Positions 42,255-52,879 of a stretch of DNA of 64,000 bases are shown here, in pieces; the first letter of the stretch is position 1; each line of letters starts with the position of its first letter. Origin of the DNA: Pectinophora gossypiella (lineage: Eukaryota > Arthropoda > Insecta > Lepidoptera > Gelechiidae). A program made the translations under genes and the position numbers. The DNA lies in contig NC_065408.1 of NCBI RefSeq assembly GCF_024362695.1, positions 12,276,001-12,340,000 of the forward strand, in the 5' to 3' direction. A model generated the notes under the pieces. It worked only from the letters and a program-made list of their open reading frames with translations. It did not search any database and had not been told where the DNA came from.

Positions 42255-43120
42255 AGATTTTTAGATTCAAAATACTTTATATCACAAGGGGCTGCATGTT
42301 ATCTTTAGAATATTAGATTTAGATTATTTGTGGTTTTCATCGCTCATGAATTACAAGTGTCAGTTTAGGTATGTATATGTAGGTATAATATATGTCTGTG
42401 TCGAACAGTCAGTAAAATCCACCGCCTTTTCGTCGGCGTTTAATCGAATTACTGACGCTTGTTTGAACGAGATACGCGCCTTTGTGTTGACGGTGAGGTG
42501 CGCTGAAGTGTAGTATGTTACACACACGGTGTGTAGGGTTACCATGACATTGGATATACTTGCGATGTAAAGTATGATCATATTGTTATTGTATTATAAA
42601 TAAAGAAACCCACATTGGCACTACTTACATTTTTGCTTTTGGCTAACTGCTAAGAAAAAAAGTTTTTTTTTTGCGATGTATGTACTCTTTGGCTACCCTA
42701 ATTGGGATATAATCGTGTGTTATATTATAATATTTTTCCACCTGTCCTAAAACACACCTTTACAAAGGGGTTTATAACCTGGAATCGTACCCCAGGACAG
42801 GAAAGGAAAGAAAAGCAGAACGCTCTAACTACTAAATCACGCAGCCCTGTTTGCAGGTATTGTAGATACGTCAAAATGATACCTCACACGTGTACGTTAT
42901 CAACGAGCCGACAGGGTTATTCAGGATAACTGAATGTTTTGTGAACGACCACAGCTGAATGGAGCCGTTGTAATTGGTACGCCGTGTTGGTGATCAGTTG
43001 CAGATTCAAAAATGGGTACCATGAGGCCTGTTGTCTTAAATCATCATAAACAATCCTGCTTTAAACAGCTTGTTGTCATTATAATCTACGTACGATACAT
43101 TAAGTAAGTATGTTTTCATT
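42255..43120. other. No recognised gene
   Basis: Spacer with short repeat scraps: a G-type tip near 42675-42715 (GCTACCCTAATTGGGATATA). Confidence 0.4.
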
Positions 43121-43124
43121 ACTA

Positions 43125-43334
43125 GGCCAGGCGCGCACTACAAGGTTTTCGCCGCGCGGCAGAAAAGAGCAGCGGCATAATGTCGCACTGTAATACTGCG
43201 CCGCTGCGGCTGCTCTGCCGTCAAGTGCGCGCAGTACAATTTAAAACTGTTTGGTAGGTACAGAATTACAGTGCGACATTATGCTACTGCTTTTTTCTGC
43301 CGCGCGGCGAAAAACTTGTAGTGCGCGCCTGACC
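43125..43334. mobile_element. GC-rich foldback element Z
   Basis: Arms of about 70 bases: left GGCCAGGCGCGCACTACAAG ... CAGCGGCATAATGTCGCACT, right the complement ending TGTAGTGCGCGCCTGACC. TA on each side fits a TA target duplication. The interior is also GC-rich (GCGCCGCTGCGGCTGCTCTG). Non-coding. Confidence 0.8.
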
Positions 43335-43477
43335 TAAGTAGGTACGTAATTGAGTTTAGTATGTCCGTAGCTCACAATAGGTATCCCATAATACCAGCGC
43401 CGCGGCCCGTGCTAAGCACGTGTCACGGCATTAAATGCTGAGGGAGATCCTTTTTTTTATTTTTGGACGCCCTCCAC

Positions 43478-43690
43478 AATGTGTCGTTTCGGCACGCCCC
43501 GGACACTTCATACAAACAACCTCGTTTTACACAGACGCTACATATTGACATTATCGTACACGCGCATCTGTGTGTGTGACGTCTGACACCATACGATTGC
43601 AGTCTAAACTATATTCGAGTTGGGGGTAAACCTAGCTCAGACGCTGGTAGGGAGCGGAGAGTTGCCGGTCTATAAGTAGTATTATTCCTT
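43478..43690 (+). repeat. Dispersed repeat S, copy 1
   Basis: Shares with 61489-61758 the blocks CTCGTTTTACACAGACGCTA, GCGCATCTGTGTGTGTGACG and GGAGAGTTGCCGGTCTATA. No ORF. Confidence 0.65.
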
Positions 43691-43955
43691 ATTGTGTGGT
43701 TTAGGTGTTTGATATAATTTTAATTATTTGTTCTATTATTTTTTAAGTTTTAAGTTTGTTAGGGTGGTATTAATAAAACTAATCTCAGCTTCGAGACTGC
43801 CCTCAAGATCATGTCAATGTGACAGTTCTTATATAAAAACAGAGACTTGAGCATGTTCTTAGGGACAATCTCAGCTGTCGCTGTCACTCACCAGGTCGCA
43901 AACAACCTATCTCCGTCGAGAATTAGATCAAATTGCAGTGGCCACCCATGCCCCA
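43691..43955. other. No recognised feature
   Basis: AT-rich spacer. Confidence 0.4.
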
Positions 43956-43959
43956 ATTC

Positions 43960-44048
43960 TATACTTTTGCGATGGATAATTCCACCTGATATTAAGAATA
44001 ATGAGCTGAATCATCCCTCTCAGTATTCGTTACGATGTCACTTACATA
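43960..44048. mobile_element. Foldback element E, single arm
   Basis: Arm ending AGTATTCGTTACGATGTCAC; the other arm is absent. It is followed directly by the inverted copy of element P. Confidence 0.65.
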
Positions 44049-44073
44049 CATCCCATACAAGTACAGTTGAAGG

Positions 44074-44367
44074 GAAGAGAGGAAGTGTGTATTAAAATTA
44101 AAACTCTTTTTTAAATTAAAACAATCAATTAAAAAAAAATCAATTCAATCAATTGATTCAATCTAGCATGCATGCATAACTTAGTAAATATAAAGTTTAT
44201 TTTTAGCTGTATTTTGAAAAATGGGAGTTATTGGGAAAAAAATTGTATGAAAAAATCTAAACTGCATAAGTTAGATGCTTGAAATTTGATATGCACTCCC
44301 ACACACACAAAGATCTCTCTCTTATATAACACGCCACGCGGACGAAGCCGCGGGCAAAAGCTAGTGT
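44074..44367 (-). mobile_element. Element P, second copy (first 290 bases, inverted)
   Basis: The reverse complement matches 38165-38452 closely (only scattered differences), starting at TAGCTTTTGCCCGCGGCTTC and stopping at CTCTCTTCCCTTCAAC. Confidence 0.85.
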
Positions 44368-44414
44368 AAAATAATATTGTACCTCTGTTTTAATTAATAA
44401 AGACATTTCATTTC

Positions 44415-44521
44415 TCATGTAACGACTACTTATTAACACAGTAAGTTGTAACCGGGACCAACGACTGTACGTGCCTTCCGAAGCACGGATCATCTTACTT
44501 TCTGGACAATCAGGTGATCAG
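44415..44521 (-). mobile_element. SINE-A internal fragment
   Basis: Central body only (CTCATGTAACGACTACTTAT to GGACAATCAGGTGATCAG on plus); both ends are lost. Confidence 0.75.
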
Positions 44522-44524
44522 AAT

Positions 44525-44980
44525 GAAGTTATCTTAAAAAATAGACATCCTTTTCATAGTACATCAAAAAGATATGACTGTAAAAGAAAGAACAAACACA
44601 CAAAATGTGTTAATAAAAACCCTCACATTTACAATTAGTCACAAATACAAGACCCCGTTTTATGTTTGAAGTTTGCTATTTGTAAACCTTTATAAAAAGC
44701 AAACTATTTTCGTCAGGTAAACAGAACGGCTGGAATTCGCTGTGTTGATCTATTGTTAATTTCTTAATGGCCAATTTGAACTTTGATGAATGAAACACAA
44801 GAGTTAATTTTAGCTTCAGCAAGTCTCGTGTCTCGAGAAGCAATCCTTGATGAAACATTGGAAGTCAAAAGACAGCTTGCGACAACTTTTGATGCGTAAT
44901 CAAAATATAGATCGTAATATGAACCGTATGATGATAGATGATCAGATTATTATCGTCCGTATATAAAATAATATCCTGTT
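44525..44980. other. No recognised feature
   Basis: AT-rich spacer. Confidence 0.4.
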
Positions 44981-44982
44981 TT

Positions 44983-45272
44983 CACGGGGTCCGCTTACCT
45001 AACCTGAAGATTTGACAGGTCCGGTTTTTTACAGAAGCGACTGCCTAGCTGACCTTCCAACCCGCGAAGGGAAAACCAGCCCAATACAGGTTAGGTCACA
45101 TAACTCCGAAAATGCATTTCTCGGGAATGTGGGTTTCCTCTCGATGTTTTCCTTCACCGCTGAGCACGATAATCATTTATGATCCAAACATGAATTCGAA
45201 AACAAATTCGGGAATCATTGGTTTAGGCCTGTGCTGGATTCGAACCTGCGACCTCAAAGTGAGAGGCAAGAG
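44983..45272 (-). mobile_element. SINE-D copy 7, head truncated
   Basis: Runs from the 3' end (CACGGGGTCCGCTTACCTAA on plus) to the B box and part of the head (GTGAGAGGCAAGAGC). Confidence 0.88.
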
Positions 45273-45274
45273 CT

Positions 45275-45790
45275 AGGCTATTACAGATTTTAATAAAGTT
45301 CATCATACTTAATTAAGTGATAATGTACAATAGCTTAACTTGTTTGACTCCCACACCCCAAATACTTCAGTAAAATCAGAATTTGATACTTTAGAAGTTA
45401 AATTAAATTATTGAATTTCAAAACTTTTATACCATAACTTGGAAAGATATCTTAACTTTAAAAAGCTAATTGCATAAATTTTGTGAACTATCTTAATTAA
45501 TATTAATTTATAAACTTACTTAAAGTGTCATCTTTTGTGTAGAAACTTAAAGTAAACTGAAATAAAAAATAAATTTACATTATTCGTAATGAACAGTGTT
45601 AATATTTGTCTCCTTTATTAAAATAAAGTTTTAAATATTTTTTTTCTTTTTGAAACACTTCAATGAGTCGTAAATTAATAAGTAGTAAGCACCTGCTTAT
45701 TATAGGAAAACAATTAAAACTTAACTACGTACCAAGAACTACCTCACGCTACTCAAAAGTTCAATATGAACCATAAAGCAACACGGGCTT
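45275..45790. other. No recognised feature
   Basis: Very AT-rich; no repeat match. Confidence 0.4.
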
Positions 45791-45801
45791 TGATATGAAC
45801 G

Positions 45802-46110
45802 ACCTCCGTGGTCCAGTGGTCGAGCTCACGATCCGGAGGTCCTGGGTTCGATCCCCGGTGGGGACATATCACAAAAATACTTTGTGGTCCCTAGTATGGT
45901 TAGGACATTAGACTGATCACCTGATTGTCCGAAAGTAAGATGATCCGTGCTTCGGAAGGTACGTTAAGCCGTTGGTCCCGGGTACTATTTACTGATATAA
46001 GTACGTAGTCGTTACATGAGTCATTTCAGGGGCCTATGGCGGCGCAATAATAACCCTGACACCAGGGTTAATGAGATTGGTGCTCCACCTCACAACCCAC
46101 ACGATGAAGA
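45802..46110 (+). mobile_element. SINE-A copy 10 with 9-bp TSD
   Basis: Head has a 10-base deletion after CCAGTGGTCGAG; B box GGGTTCGATCCCCGGTGGGG. TSD ATATGAACG at 45793-45801 and 46111-46119. Confidence 0.92.
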
Positions 46111-46119
46111 ATATGAACG

Positions 46120-46520
46120 TAAGGACATATAGGAAGTTTCATAGACTTGCCTCTGTAATCCCGCTTGGCATATAATAAGACGCGGTACTAATCGAGCTCT
46201 ACGACACGTCCGGGACAAAAATGGAACATTTTAAACTAATTTCGTCCTTGCATGGAAATAGCTCTTGTTATAGTGGAAAAATATCGAACGCCATGTATCA
46301 TTTAAAAATAAATGTATTAATAAAACAATTTAAATTCGTGTTCAAAGAGAATTCCAAGTCGTTTGGAGGTAAATAAAATGGAATTATAGTAGGTAAATTA
46401 GTTTCTTGATATTTATGAAGCGTCAGCTGTCAGCACCACAAACTGTAATAAATATCATTACCGACCGTACTACTGTTGTCATCTCGAACACAACTCGATG
46501 CTTTATATTCTTTTCGATCT
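46120..46520. other. No recognised feature
   Basis: Spacer of ordinary composition. Confidence 0.4.
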
Positions 46521-46524
46521 ACGG

Positions 46525-46707
46525 CCGGGTTTCTACTGACGCGGAGATGGGCGGAGTAGAACGGAGATGTGCGGATTTGACAAATCACAGCGTTCGAGAG
46601 AGCGAAAAACGAAGACGCTGTCACTCTCTCCCTCACGGTGATTGGTCGATTCCTGCACATCTCCGCTCATCTCCGCACAATGGATCCGCGTTAATGGAAA
46701 CGCAGCA
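46525..46707. mobile_element. Foldback-like element T
   Basis: Imperfect inverted ends: GGGTTTCTACTGACGCGGAG and CTCCGC...CCGCGTTAATGGAAACGC. The internal GGAGATGGGCGGAG and CTCCGCTCATCTCCGC parts also pair. Only one copy was noticed. Confidence 0.55.
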
Positions 46708-46714
46708 TTAGTAG

Positions 46715-47885
46715 TCATTTTATAGAAGGATTTCGGGGATTGTTTGACGACTGTACACGTAATGTCTCTTGAATTGTAAATTTTACATAATTAAGTAAGT
46801 ATATTTATATTGTTTTGTAGAGAATTGTAATAAGTAATTGATTCTTGACCAATAAAAAAATGTTATAAAAGTTGGATTTAAATTATATATTAATTTAAAA
46901 AACTATAATCATACGGTACAACTTCGACTTATACTAACTAACTTATTATCGGTAAAAAAATATTAAATTCACTTATTTCTCAAGTTATGTTTTTATCTTG
47001 ACGAGTAAAAACAGGATTATAGAAAAGTAATTTACTTTTACTTTCAAAAAAATTACAGCAGCCATTTTCCTTAATGTTGAATACAACGTAATACTCATTT
47101 ATAAATAAATCAATTATTTATTTTCTTCTATTAAAGTAGAAGTCTTCAAAGACACTGTCGAGTTTCCGTAGTAAGGGAACATAACACCGACATTATGAGA
47201 CGAGGAAATTTATTGCCCGTCCGAAACGGTCCGGAAAAAATATCCGGCCTACGAAAATAATACGGATTCTTAGCAAATTAATCTATCGTAAGAAGAGATA
47301 CTTCGCTAACTGTATGTGAATATGACACGCTACGAGCGAAATGAGGAAACTGGTGATATTTTTCTGATCATTTGTTTTTGTGTGGCTGTTTGGACTTCCA
47401 CTTACAAAATAGGCTTATAACTATCAAGCCTATTTTCTAAATAGATATATTTTTCCGACATCGTTACCGATGCGTGCAAGCCTCAATCTTAGAACAACTA
47501 TACATAAACAAAAAAGGCACGCCCGTAATTCTTAGTGGGGTAGGCAGAGACCTCAGATGGATTATAATGATGAGCTGTATCGTCACAGGGCCAGAGTATG
47601 GTCAAAAATATCTTTATTCAGTGGGTGACATAGTTACACTTTGAATCGTTATTTTTATATAGGTGAGTAAATATATTTTTGTCGAATGTGTCATCCGATT
47701 TAAACTACTGGAGCTTCTCAACCTGTACTGCTCAAGCCATGGACAAGTTGCAGTTCCCAAGCATTAGAAAGGACACAAGAAGCAAACACGCTCAGGAGTT
47801 AAGTTAGGTTATTTACTTGAGATAATCCAGCTATTTCAGTTCCAGAGGGCATCGATACGAAAGTCCAATATCGTCTTAGGTACCT
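46715..47885. other. No recognised gene
   Basis: AT-rich 1.1 kb with a mixed F/H tail scrap near 47515-47575 (GCACGCCCGTAATTC, GGGGTAGGCAGAGACC). Confidence 0.4.
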
Positions 47886-47902
47886 AGCAACCATCATCAC
47901 CA

Positions 47903-48154
47903 TCAGCCCATTGCAGTCCACTGCTGGACTTTGGACTCTCCCAAGGCACGCCAGAAAGCCCTATCCTCAGCCTTTCGTATCCAAGCGCTTCCAGCCACCT
48001 TCTGCAAGTCGTACCGCCATCTTGTCAGGGGTTCGCCACATTTGTCGCAGAACTGAGAACTGCTGGTGCAAACGTGTTCTGGAGTGGAGCATCTAGGAAA
48101 TGCAGTGTAGGTCGACCTCTGGCAAGCGACCCTATAACTTACAATAATCGTCAT
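47903..48154 (-). pseudogene. RTE-like LINE ORF2 C-terminus with 3' end
   Basis: The minus strand from about 48045 reads GEPLTRWRYDLQKVAGSAWI, RKAEDRAFWRALGESKVQQW and TAMG before TGA. This is the standard end of RTE-type ORF2 in insects (RW..DL.KVAG..W.R.A.DR..WR.LGE.YVQQW). The next bases, AGTCCAGCAGTGGACTGCAA and TGGGCTGATG, form the 3' UTR with a (GAT)n-type end. The 39 codons before GEPLTRW do not match the family and partly recur near 48715-48760. Confidence 0.82.
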
Positions 48155-48232
48155 TCTTTATTTTAAACACGTGCATTTGATATCATTCAATCCGTTAGTT
48201 GAGTAAAAGAGTTAGGCTGTTAATGAAATATA

Positions 48233-48390
48233 CAGGGTGTTAGTGACATCGTAACGTAAACTTTGAGGGATGATTCAGACCATGATTTTGAGCTGATATC
48301 AAGTAAAATTTTCCGTCGCAAAGTATAGAACTGAAAATAATTAAGAAAAACACTTAATTTCATGAGTTTTGCGACTGGAAATGTACTTGT
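48233..48390. mobile_element. Foldback element E, left part
   Basis: Left arm CAGGGTGTTAGTGACATCGT through GATATCAAGTAAAATTTTCC; the right arm is cut off after GACTGGAAATGTAC. Confidence 0.75.
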
Positions 48391-48622
48391 ACGGGGTGTA
48401 AGTGACATCGTAACGAATACTGAAAGGCATGATTTCAGCTCATTATTATGAGTTAATATCAAGTGGAATTTTCTATCGCAAGAGTATAGAATTGAAAATA
48501 ATTAAAAAAAAAAACTAAAAAAAAACATTAATATTGCGACGAAAAAATCCACTTGATATTAACTCAGAATCATGGCCTGATCATCCCCCTTAGTATTCGT
48601 TACGATGTCACTAACACCCTGT
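48391..48622. mobile_element. Foldback element E, complete copy
   Basis: Begins GGGGTGTAAGTGACATCGTA and ends GATGTCACTAACACCCTGTA; arms are about 75 bases around an A-rich centre. It directly abuts the previous partial copy. Confidence 0.82.
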
Positions 48623-48631
48623 ATACATAAC

Positions 48632-49007
48632 GGAAACAGCCTATATACATCCCAATAGGGCACAGATGTTCTCTCAGTCTACTAAAGTCGGAAAGGAGTA
48701 TTCTATGATGCTGGCAAGCGACCCTATTACTTATAGAAGTTGTCATTCTTTTAAACACGTTTGTAGACTTATGTCCTGGATTATTCGCAGCCAGTATTGC
48801 CGCGTATATTTCAAGGGGTGTTCCCCCTGGTAGGTGGGAGGTTTTATTTCCTGTGTTTATTTTACGTGTCTGTCGGTGGATCGTAAAACGTATTAAGTTC
48901 TTTAGACGATACGAATGTTCGGCGGTAAATGTGCCGGTAATAAGGAATGGTTGTAATAATGAAACTTCCGTTGTTTTCTTTTTGGTAAACAGTTTACTAA
49001 AAAACAT
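48632..49007 (-). other. SINE-C scrap and an unidentified open frame
   Basis: 48632-48710 is a decayed SINE-C 3' end. An open frame of 135 codons on the minus strand covers 48600-49007; its middle (HLPGGTPLEIYAAILAANNP) is not a family I know, and its later part overlaps repeats. The 48715-48760 portion also resembles 48114-48165. Possibly an unrecognised repeat rather than a gene. Confidence 0.3.
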
Positions 49008-49039
49008 GGCTTATTGAGCAGGCATTCTATAGTTTGACG

Positions 49040-49260
49040 ACCTGTCATTGATAATATATTTTAATGTATATTACAATGTAATTATATTAATAATATAATG
49101 TATATTTTAATATTATAATAATATTATATATTATGTATAATATTATCATTATTAATACAATAATTGTCATCAATCAATAATCAATATAAATTAATATAAT
49201 ATTATATAATATTATGTATATTATAATAATATTACAATGTATATTTTAATGTAATTGAAT
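49040..49260. repeat. Extreme AT-rich low-complexity block
   Basis: Almost pure A and T with repeated ATAATATTAT-like words and self-complementary stretches. TACAATGTA and ATGTATATTTTAATGT words recur at both ends. Confidence 0.8.
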
Positions 49261-49660
49261 TCCTTAATAATATTTACTTTAATTGAATTTGTTAATATCT
49301 GGGACGTGTAATTATTATTATCGATAAATGACTAGGACTACTAAAAATTTATTATGTTGCAGCCAACTAGCATTATTTAGCCATTTGTTTACCAGCCATA
49401 TTTTTACGATACGGCGCCGTTCAACTACCAGCCTGAATAATATTCCGTCGTAATGTCCAAAACAACATTTAACAAATTGGCTGTTTGATGCGTAGGCCGT
49501 CATATTCGACAAGAATTTAAAATAAAATTTATTTCAAATAGTAACTCTACTCGAGTCAGGCACATACAAACATAAGATCACGCATATTACCCGTTGGGGA
49601 GGCAGAGGCCACGGAATTCCACACAAAGACACAGATAAATTAAAATTAGGTTGACACTCT
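49261..49660. other. No gene; H-like tail scrap
   Basis: 49555-49612 on the minus strand resembles a decayed H tail (ATAAGATCACGCATATTACC, then GGCCACGGAATTCC). Otherwise unmatched. Confidence 0.4.
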
Positions 49661-49666
49661 ATGTAC

Positions 49667-49800
49667 GAGCATTATTATGTATACCCTTTGGTACCATGTC
49701 ACATTAACTTTTTTGGCAAATTGAACTGTAAGTCTCACTAAATGTCAAATATGTTAGTGCGACAGAGTCCTAAAGTGGGTACATTAAATTGCTCATGATT
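49667..49800 (+). mobile_element. Inverted-repeat element Y, copy 3
   Basis: Starts GAGCATTATTATGTATACCC and ends TTGCTCATGATT, with GTAC at 49663-49666 and 49801-49804. The first six bases of the element are missing. Confidence 0.72.
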
Positions 49801-49804
49801 GTAC

Positions 49805-50110
49805 ACTCTCGCTTTGCACTATTTTTACCCGACTACGGCGAAGCAAAAAGGAGGGTTATGTGTATGATATATATTCTTGTTTCAAATTTTTTAGTGCGCG
49901 AATTTCCCCAGAAAGTACAAAAAAATATTAAAAAAACCGTTTGACCTTAAAATGTGACCCTGCATTTGACATTTAAAATTCATATGAAAACAACTCAGTC
50001 GCAGTCATGACAGATATTACGTTATCTACACGTCATACACAACGACACGTTTGTTTGGTGCGTTTGTCATATTAATTATATAAACATATTTATAATTAAT
50101 TATATAAACA
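49805..50110. other. No recognised feature
   Basis: AT-rich spacer; includes a short direct repeat of TAATTATATAAACATA near 50070-50110. Confidence 0.4.
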
Positions 50111-50115
50111 TAATA

Positions 50116-50335
50116 CAGTGTTACTACAAAACACAAACTAAAAATAAACTAGGTTTGAAATAGTATTTCGCGCCAAGAAAGAAGTCAGCGGATTTTAATG
50201 AAACTAACTTGACAAGTTCTAATAATTCTATGCAGAATCTGCGACAGTAGCGCCGCGGCCTTCGGGACTTCTTTGGTATACGGATTATATTTTAAACATA
50301 GTTTATCTTTTAGTCTTTATTTTGTAGTAACACTG
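50116..50335. mobile_element. Inverted-repeat element W
   Basis: Ends CAGTGTTACTACAAAA and the complement TTTTGTAGTAACACTG, with imperfect pairing for about 50 bases. Flanked by ATA on both sides. The interior has GCAGAATCTGCGACAGTAGC. A half copy is at 20188-20290. Confidence 0.75.
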
Positions 50336-50504
50336 ATAATGTAATGTGCTCACATGCCTTGTTCGACTAAATATTGTGAAAGTGCATATTCATATTCATA
50401 TGCATATTCTACGGTTTGATATTCAGATTATTATTTTCGCATTCACTTGCCTTAATACCACTATACGAGTTATAAGCGTGACTTTATACGACATTAAATA
50501 TGGT

Positions 50505-50843
50505 ATAAAGGTGGTAGTGATGTCATAACAAAAACTTTACCAGATGATTCAGACCATGATTCTGAAATGATATCAGGTGAAATTTCCTGTCGGAAAATTC
50601 ATGGAAATTTAAGTGTTTTTAACATTATTTTCAGTAACATAGTCATAGTCAAAATTTGTAGGTGACTATTAAAACCAACCAACCAGCCAGCGACTGTTTA
50701 CATTGTTCGATTTACACTGCAAAGTAGCAGAAACTCAAAGTCTTAATTAAACATTTCCGACATGAAAAACGCCTACCATCATTTTAGTACAGTGAAGTAG
50801 ACATTCTATTTTTTCTTTGTTACAGTGTCACTAACATCCTGTA
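50505..50843. mobile_element. Foldback element E, stretched copy
   Basis: Left arm GGTAGTGATGTCATAACAAA through ATGATATCAGGTG at 50511-50585; right tip TTACAGTGTCACTAACATCC at 50820-50840. The 200 bases between do not match other E copies. Confidence 0.6.
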
Positions 50844-51167
50844 ACGGCCCCCGTGGTCCAGTGGTTGAGCGTTAGGCTCACGATCCGGAGGTCTCGGGTT
50901 CGAATCCCGGTGGGGACATATCACAAAAATTACTTTATGGTCCCTAGTATGGTTAGGACATTACAGGATGATCACCTGATTGTCCGAAAGTAAGATGATC
51001 CGTGCTTCGGAAGGCACGTTAATCCTTGGGTCCCGGTTACTACTTACTAATGTAAGTAAGTAGTCGTTACATGAGTCATGTCAGGGGCTTTTGGCGGCTC
51101 AATAGTAACCCTGACACCAGGTTTAATGAGGTTGATAATCCACCTCTCAACCCACACGAGAGAAAAA
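50844..51167 (+). mobile_element. SINE-A copy 11 with 11-bp TSD
   Basis: Complete copy; B box GGGTTCGAATCCCGGTGGGG. TSD AACATCCTGTA at 50833-50843 and AACATCTTGTA at 51168-51178 (one mismatch). It inserted in the tip of element E. Confidence 0.92.
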
Positions 51168-51179
51168 ACATCTTGTATA

Positions 51180-52220
51180 TTATTTAAGTATTTAAGAATT
51201 CTCGATGTTAACGTTTCAAATGTCATCTTGTCCTTTTGAGAATCAGTGTTGCGTATTTCTCACGCAGTGTAGCGCGAAACATTACATTGTACGCTGAGTG
51301 ACTGCGACAGACGAGCAGCAAATTCTTATACAAATATGATTTTTCTTTTCTTTGCTCCATACAAGATTTTTAAAAAGGAAAAAAACAACCCTAAGGATGT
51401 AAAGGCACGACGTAACGTTGTAATGAAAAATATTGGATGCGATGTGTTTTGGTAACTTGTGTTGTGTTTTTTCTTGCATTTGCTTTTCCCCGGCTATACA
51501 GGTTGTGCGAATCTGCATATTAGTTCTAGCCGAATGAGAAGTTTGTATGAATTTGACTTGTCACTTCTTTTGTCGCGTGAGTTGTGAGGTGGATTACCAA
51601 CCCCATCAACCAACAAAACAAAGAAACAAATAACAATGGATTGTTGTATGTAAACATGACTTATTTAAGGCTGCAGTCTCCGCAAAATTGACTCGAGGCA
51701 AGATTTTGGTGATAATTTTATTAATGTTAACAGTTTTTTTACTACCGTTTATTTATTGTACATAATATACATGATACAAGTATTAGACGTATATTTTTAA
51801 AAGTACATTTAGCATGTTTATATAAGATAAATCAAGCGTTGAATGTGGTTGTCTTCTATCGACAGTATCGACTTATTTTTGTGCACTTGGATTGAGAAAT
51901 AGCAAATAAATTGAAAAATCTACTCTAGCTATCCTGATACTAACATTCGAGGTATGAAAATATTCAAATTTTGAATTCTGGATTCGGAGAGTATAGGCAC
52001 TTAATTTTATTTTATTTTATTTACTCATGGAACTCCAACACAGTACATTTCTTACATGATATTTAAAAAAAATAATTTCGCGCGTACAATCTCGAAATGT
52101 TCACCTCATTTTCTAAATTGTATCCACATTACAGAACTAAGTAAAAAAAAAACAGAAATTTATAAAGTAATTAGGTAATACGTTTTTTTTTAATACAAGT
52201 CTCTATGCTTCTATTTAGAC
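51180..52220. other. No recognised gene
   Basis: AT-rich 1 kb. Holds a 40-base SINE-A 3' scrap at 51565-51605 on the minus strand and a TTTTA-type low-complexity run near 52005. Confidence 0.4.
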
Positions 52221-52234
52221 TCTATGCTGGACTG

Positions 52235-52465
52235 GGAACTAAAAGAACAGCTGCTCTTCTTCCCGGGCATGTTTGAGGTACAATCCGACAGAGGGATAAA
52301 TGTTACGTGCAAAAGGCTTATCCCTTGTCACCATAAGGTTCATCATATCCATCTTAGGTCTTTGTATCAACAGCGGCTGCAAGATGTCTTTGTTTTCTTG
52401 TGTCTCTGCCCACCCCATGAGGAATAACGGGCGTGACTTTATGTGTGTATGTAAAATTAATACAA
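52235..52465 (+). mobile_element. LINE-like tail F, long copy
   Basis: From CTTCTTCCCGGGCATGTTTG through CATCATATCCATCTTAGG to TCTGCCCACCCCATGAGGAA and ACGGGCGTGACTTTATG. Confidence 0.65.
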
Positions 52466-52501
52466 AAAGAAGGAGTTTTTTTGCATATGTAGGATTTTCA
52501 T

Positions 52502-52717
52502 ATGGGTGTCCACAAAAAAAAAGTTTTCATCTCGAGCTCCTCCGTGCTTCGGAAGGCACGTTAAGCCGTTGGTCCCAGCTGCATTAGCAGTCGTTAATAA
52601 ACATCAATCCGCAATGGGCCCGCGTGATGGTTTAAGGCCCGACCTCCCTATCCATCTATAGGGAAGGCCCGTGCCCCAGCAGTGGGGACGTTAATGGGCT
52701 GATGATGATGATGATGA
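52502..52717 (+). mobile_element. SINE-B copy 8, 5' truncated
   Basis: Begins at the end of the 5S-like part (ATGGGTGTCCAC), with body and (GAT)n tail. No TSD recognised. Confidence 0.85.
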
Positions 52718-52732
52718 CATGTATGTATACTA

Positions 52733-52870
52733 ATCATCTCAGACGACGGCGTGAGCCAAGGTTCGCGCCCAACTATCCTTTGGCAACCACCCTCAGGCCT
52801 GTTATTTCTAATTTTGTACCGGGTAAGACCCGTCTGCGCTACCCATTTATCCAGCCAAGTAGTCCAAAAT
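52733..52870 (+). mobile_element. Jockey-like LINE 3' UTR, decayed copy
   Basis: Plus-strand match to the reverse complement of 40790-40935: CAGACGACGGCGTGAGCCAA, CCCTCAGGCCTGTT and CCAGCCAAGTAGT. Confidence 0.65.
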
Positions 52871-52879
52871 ATTTTTTTT

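Noticed and set aside
46406..46718. Three overlapping open frames (61-101 codons)
   Set aside because: They cover the inverted-repeat element T in different frames and have no motif.
48600..49007. 135-codon minus-strand frame as a gene
   Set aside because: Parts overlap SINE-C, element E and a segment repeated near 48114; the rest is unrecognised, so it is recorded only as a weak other feature.
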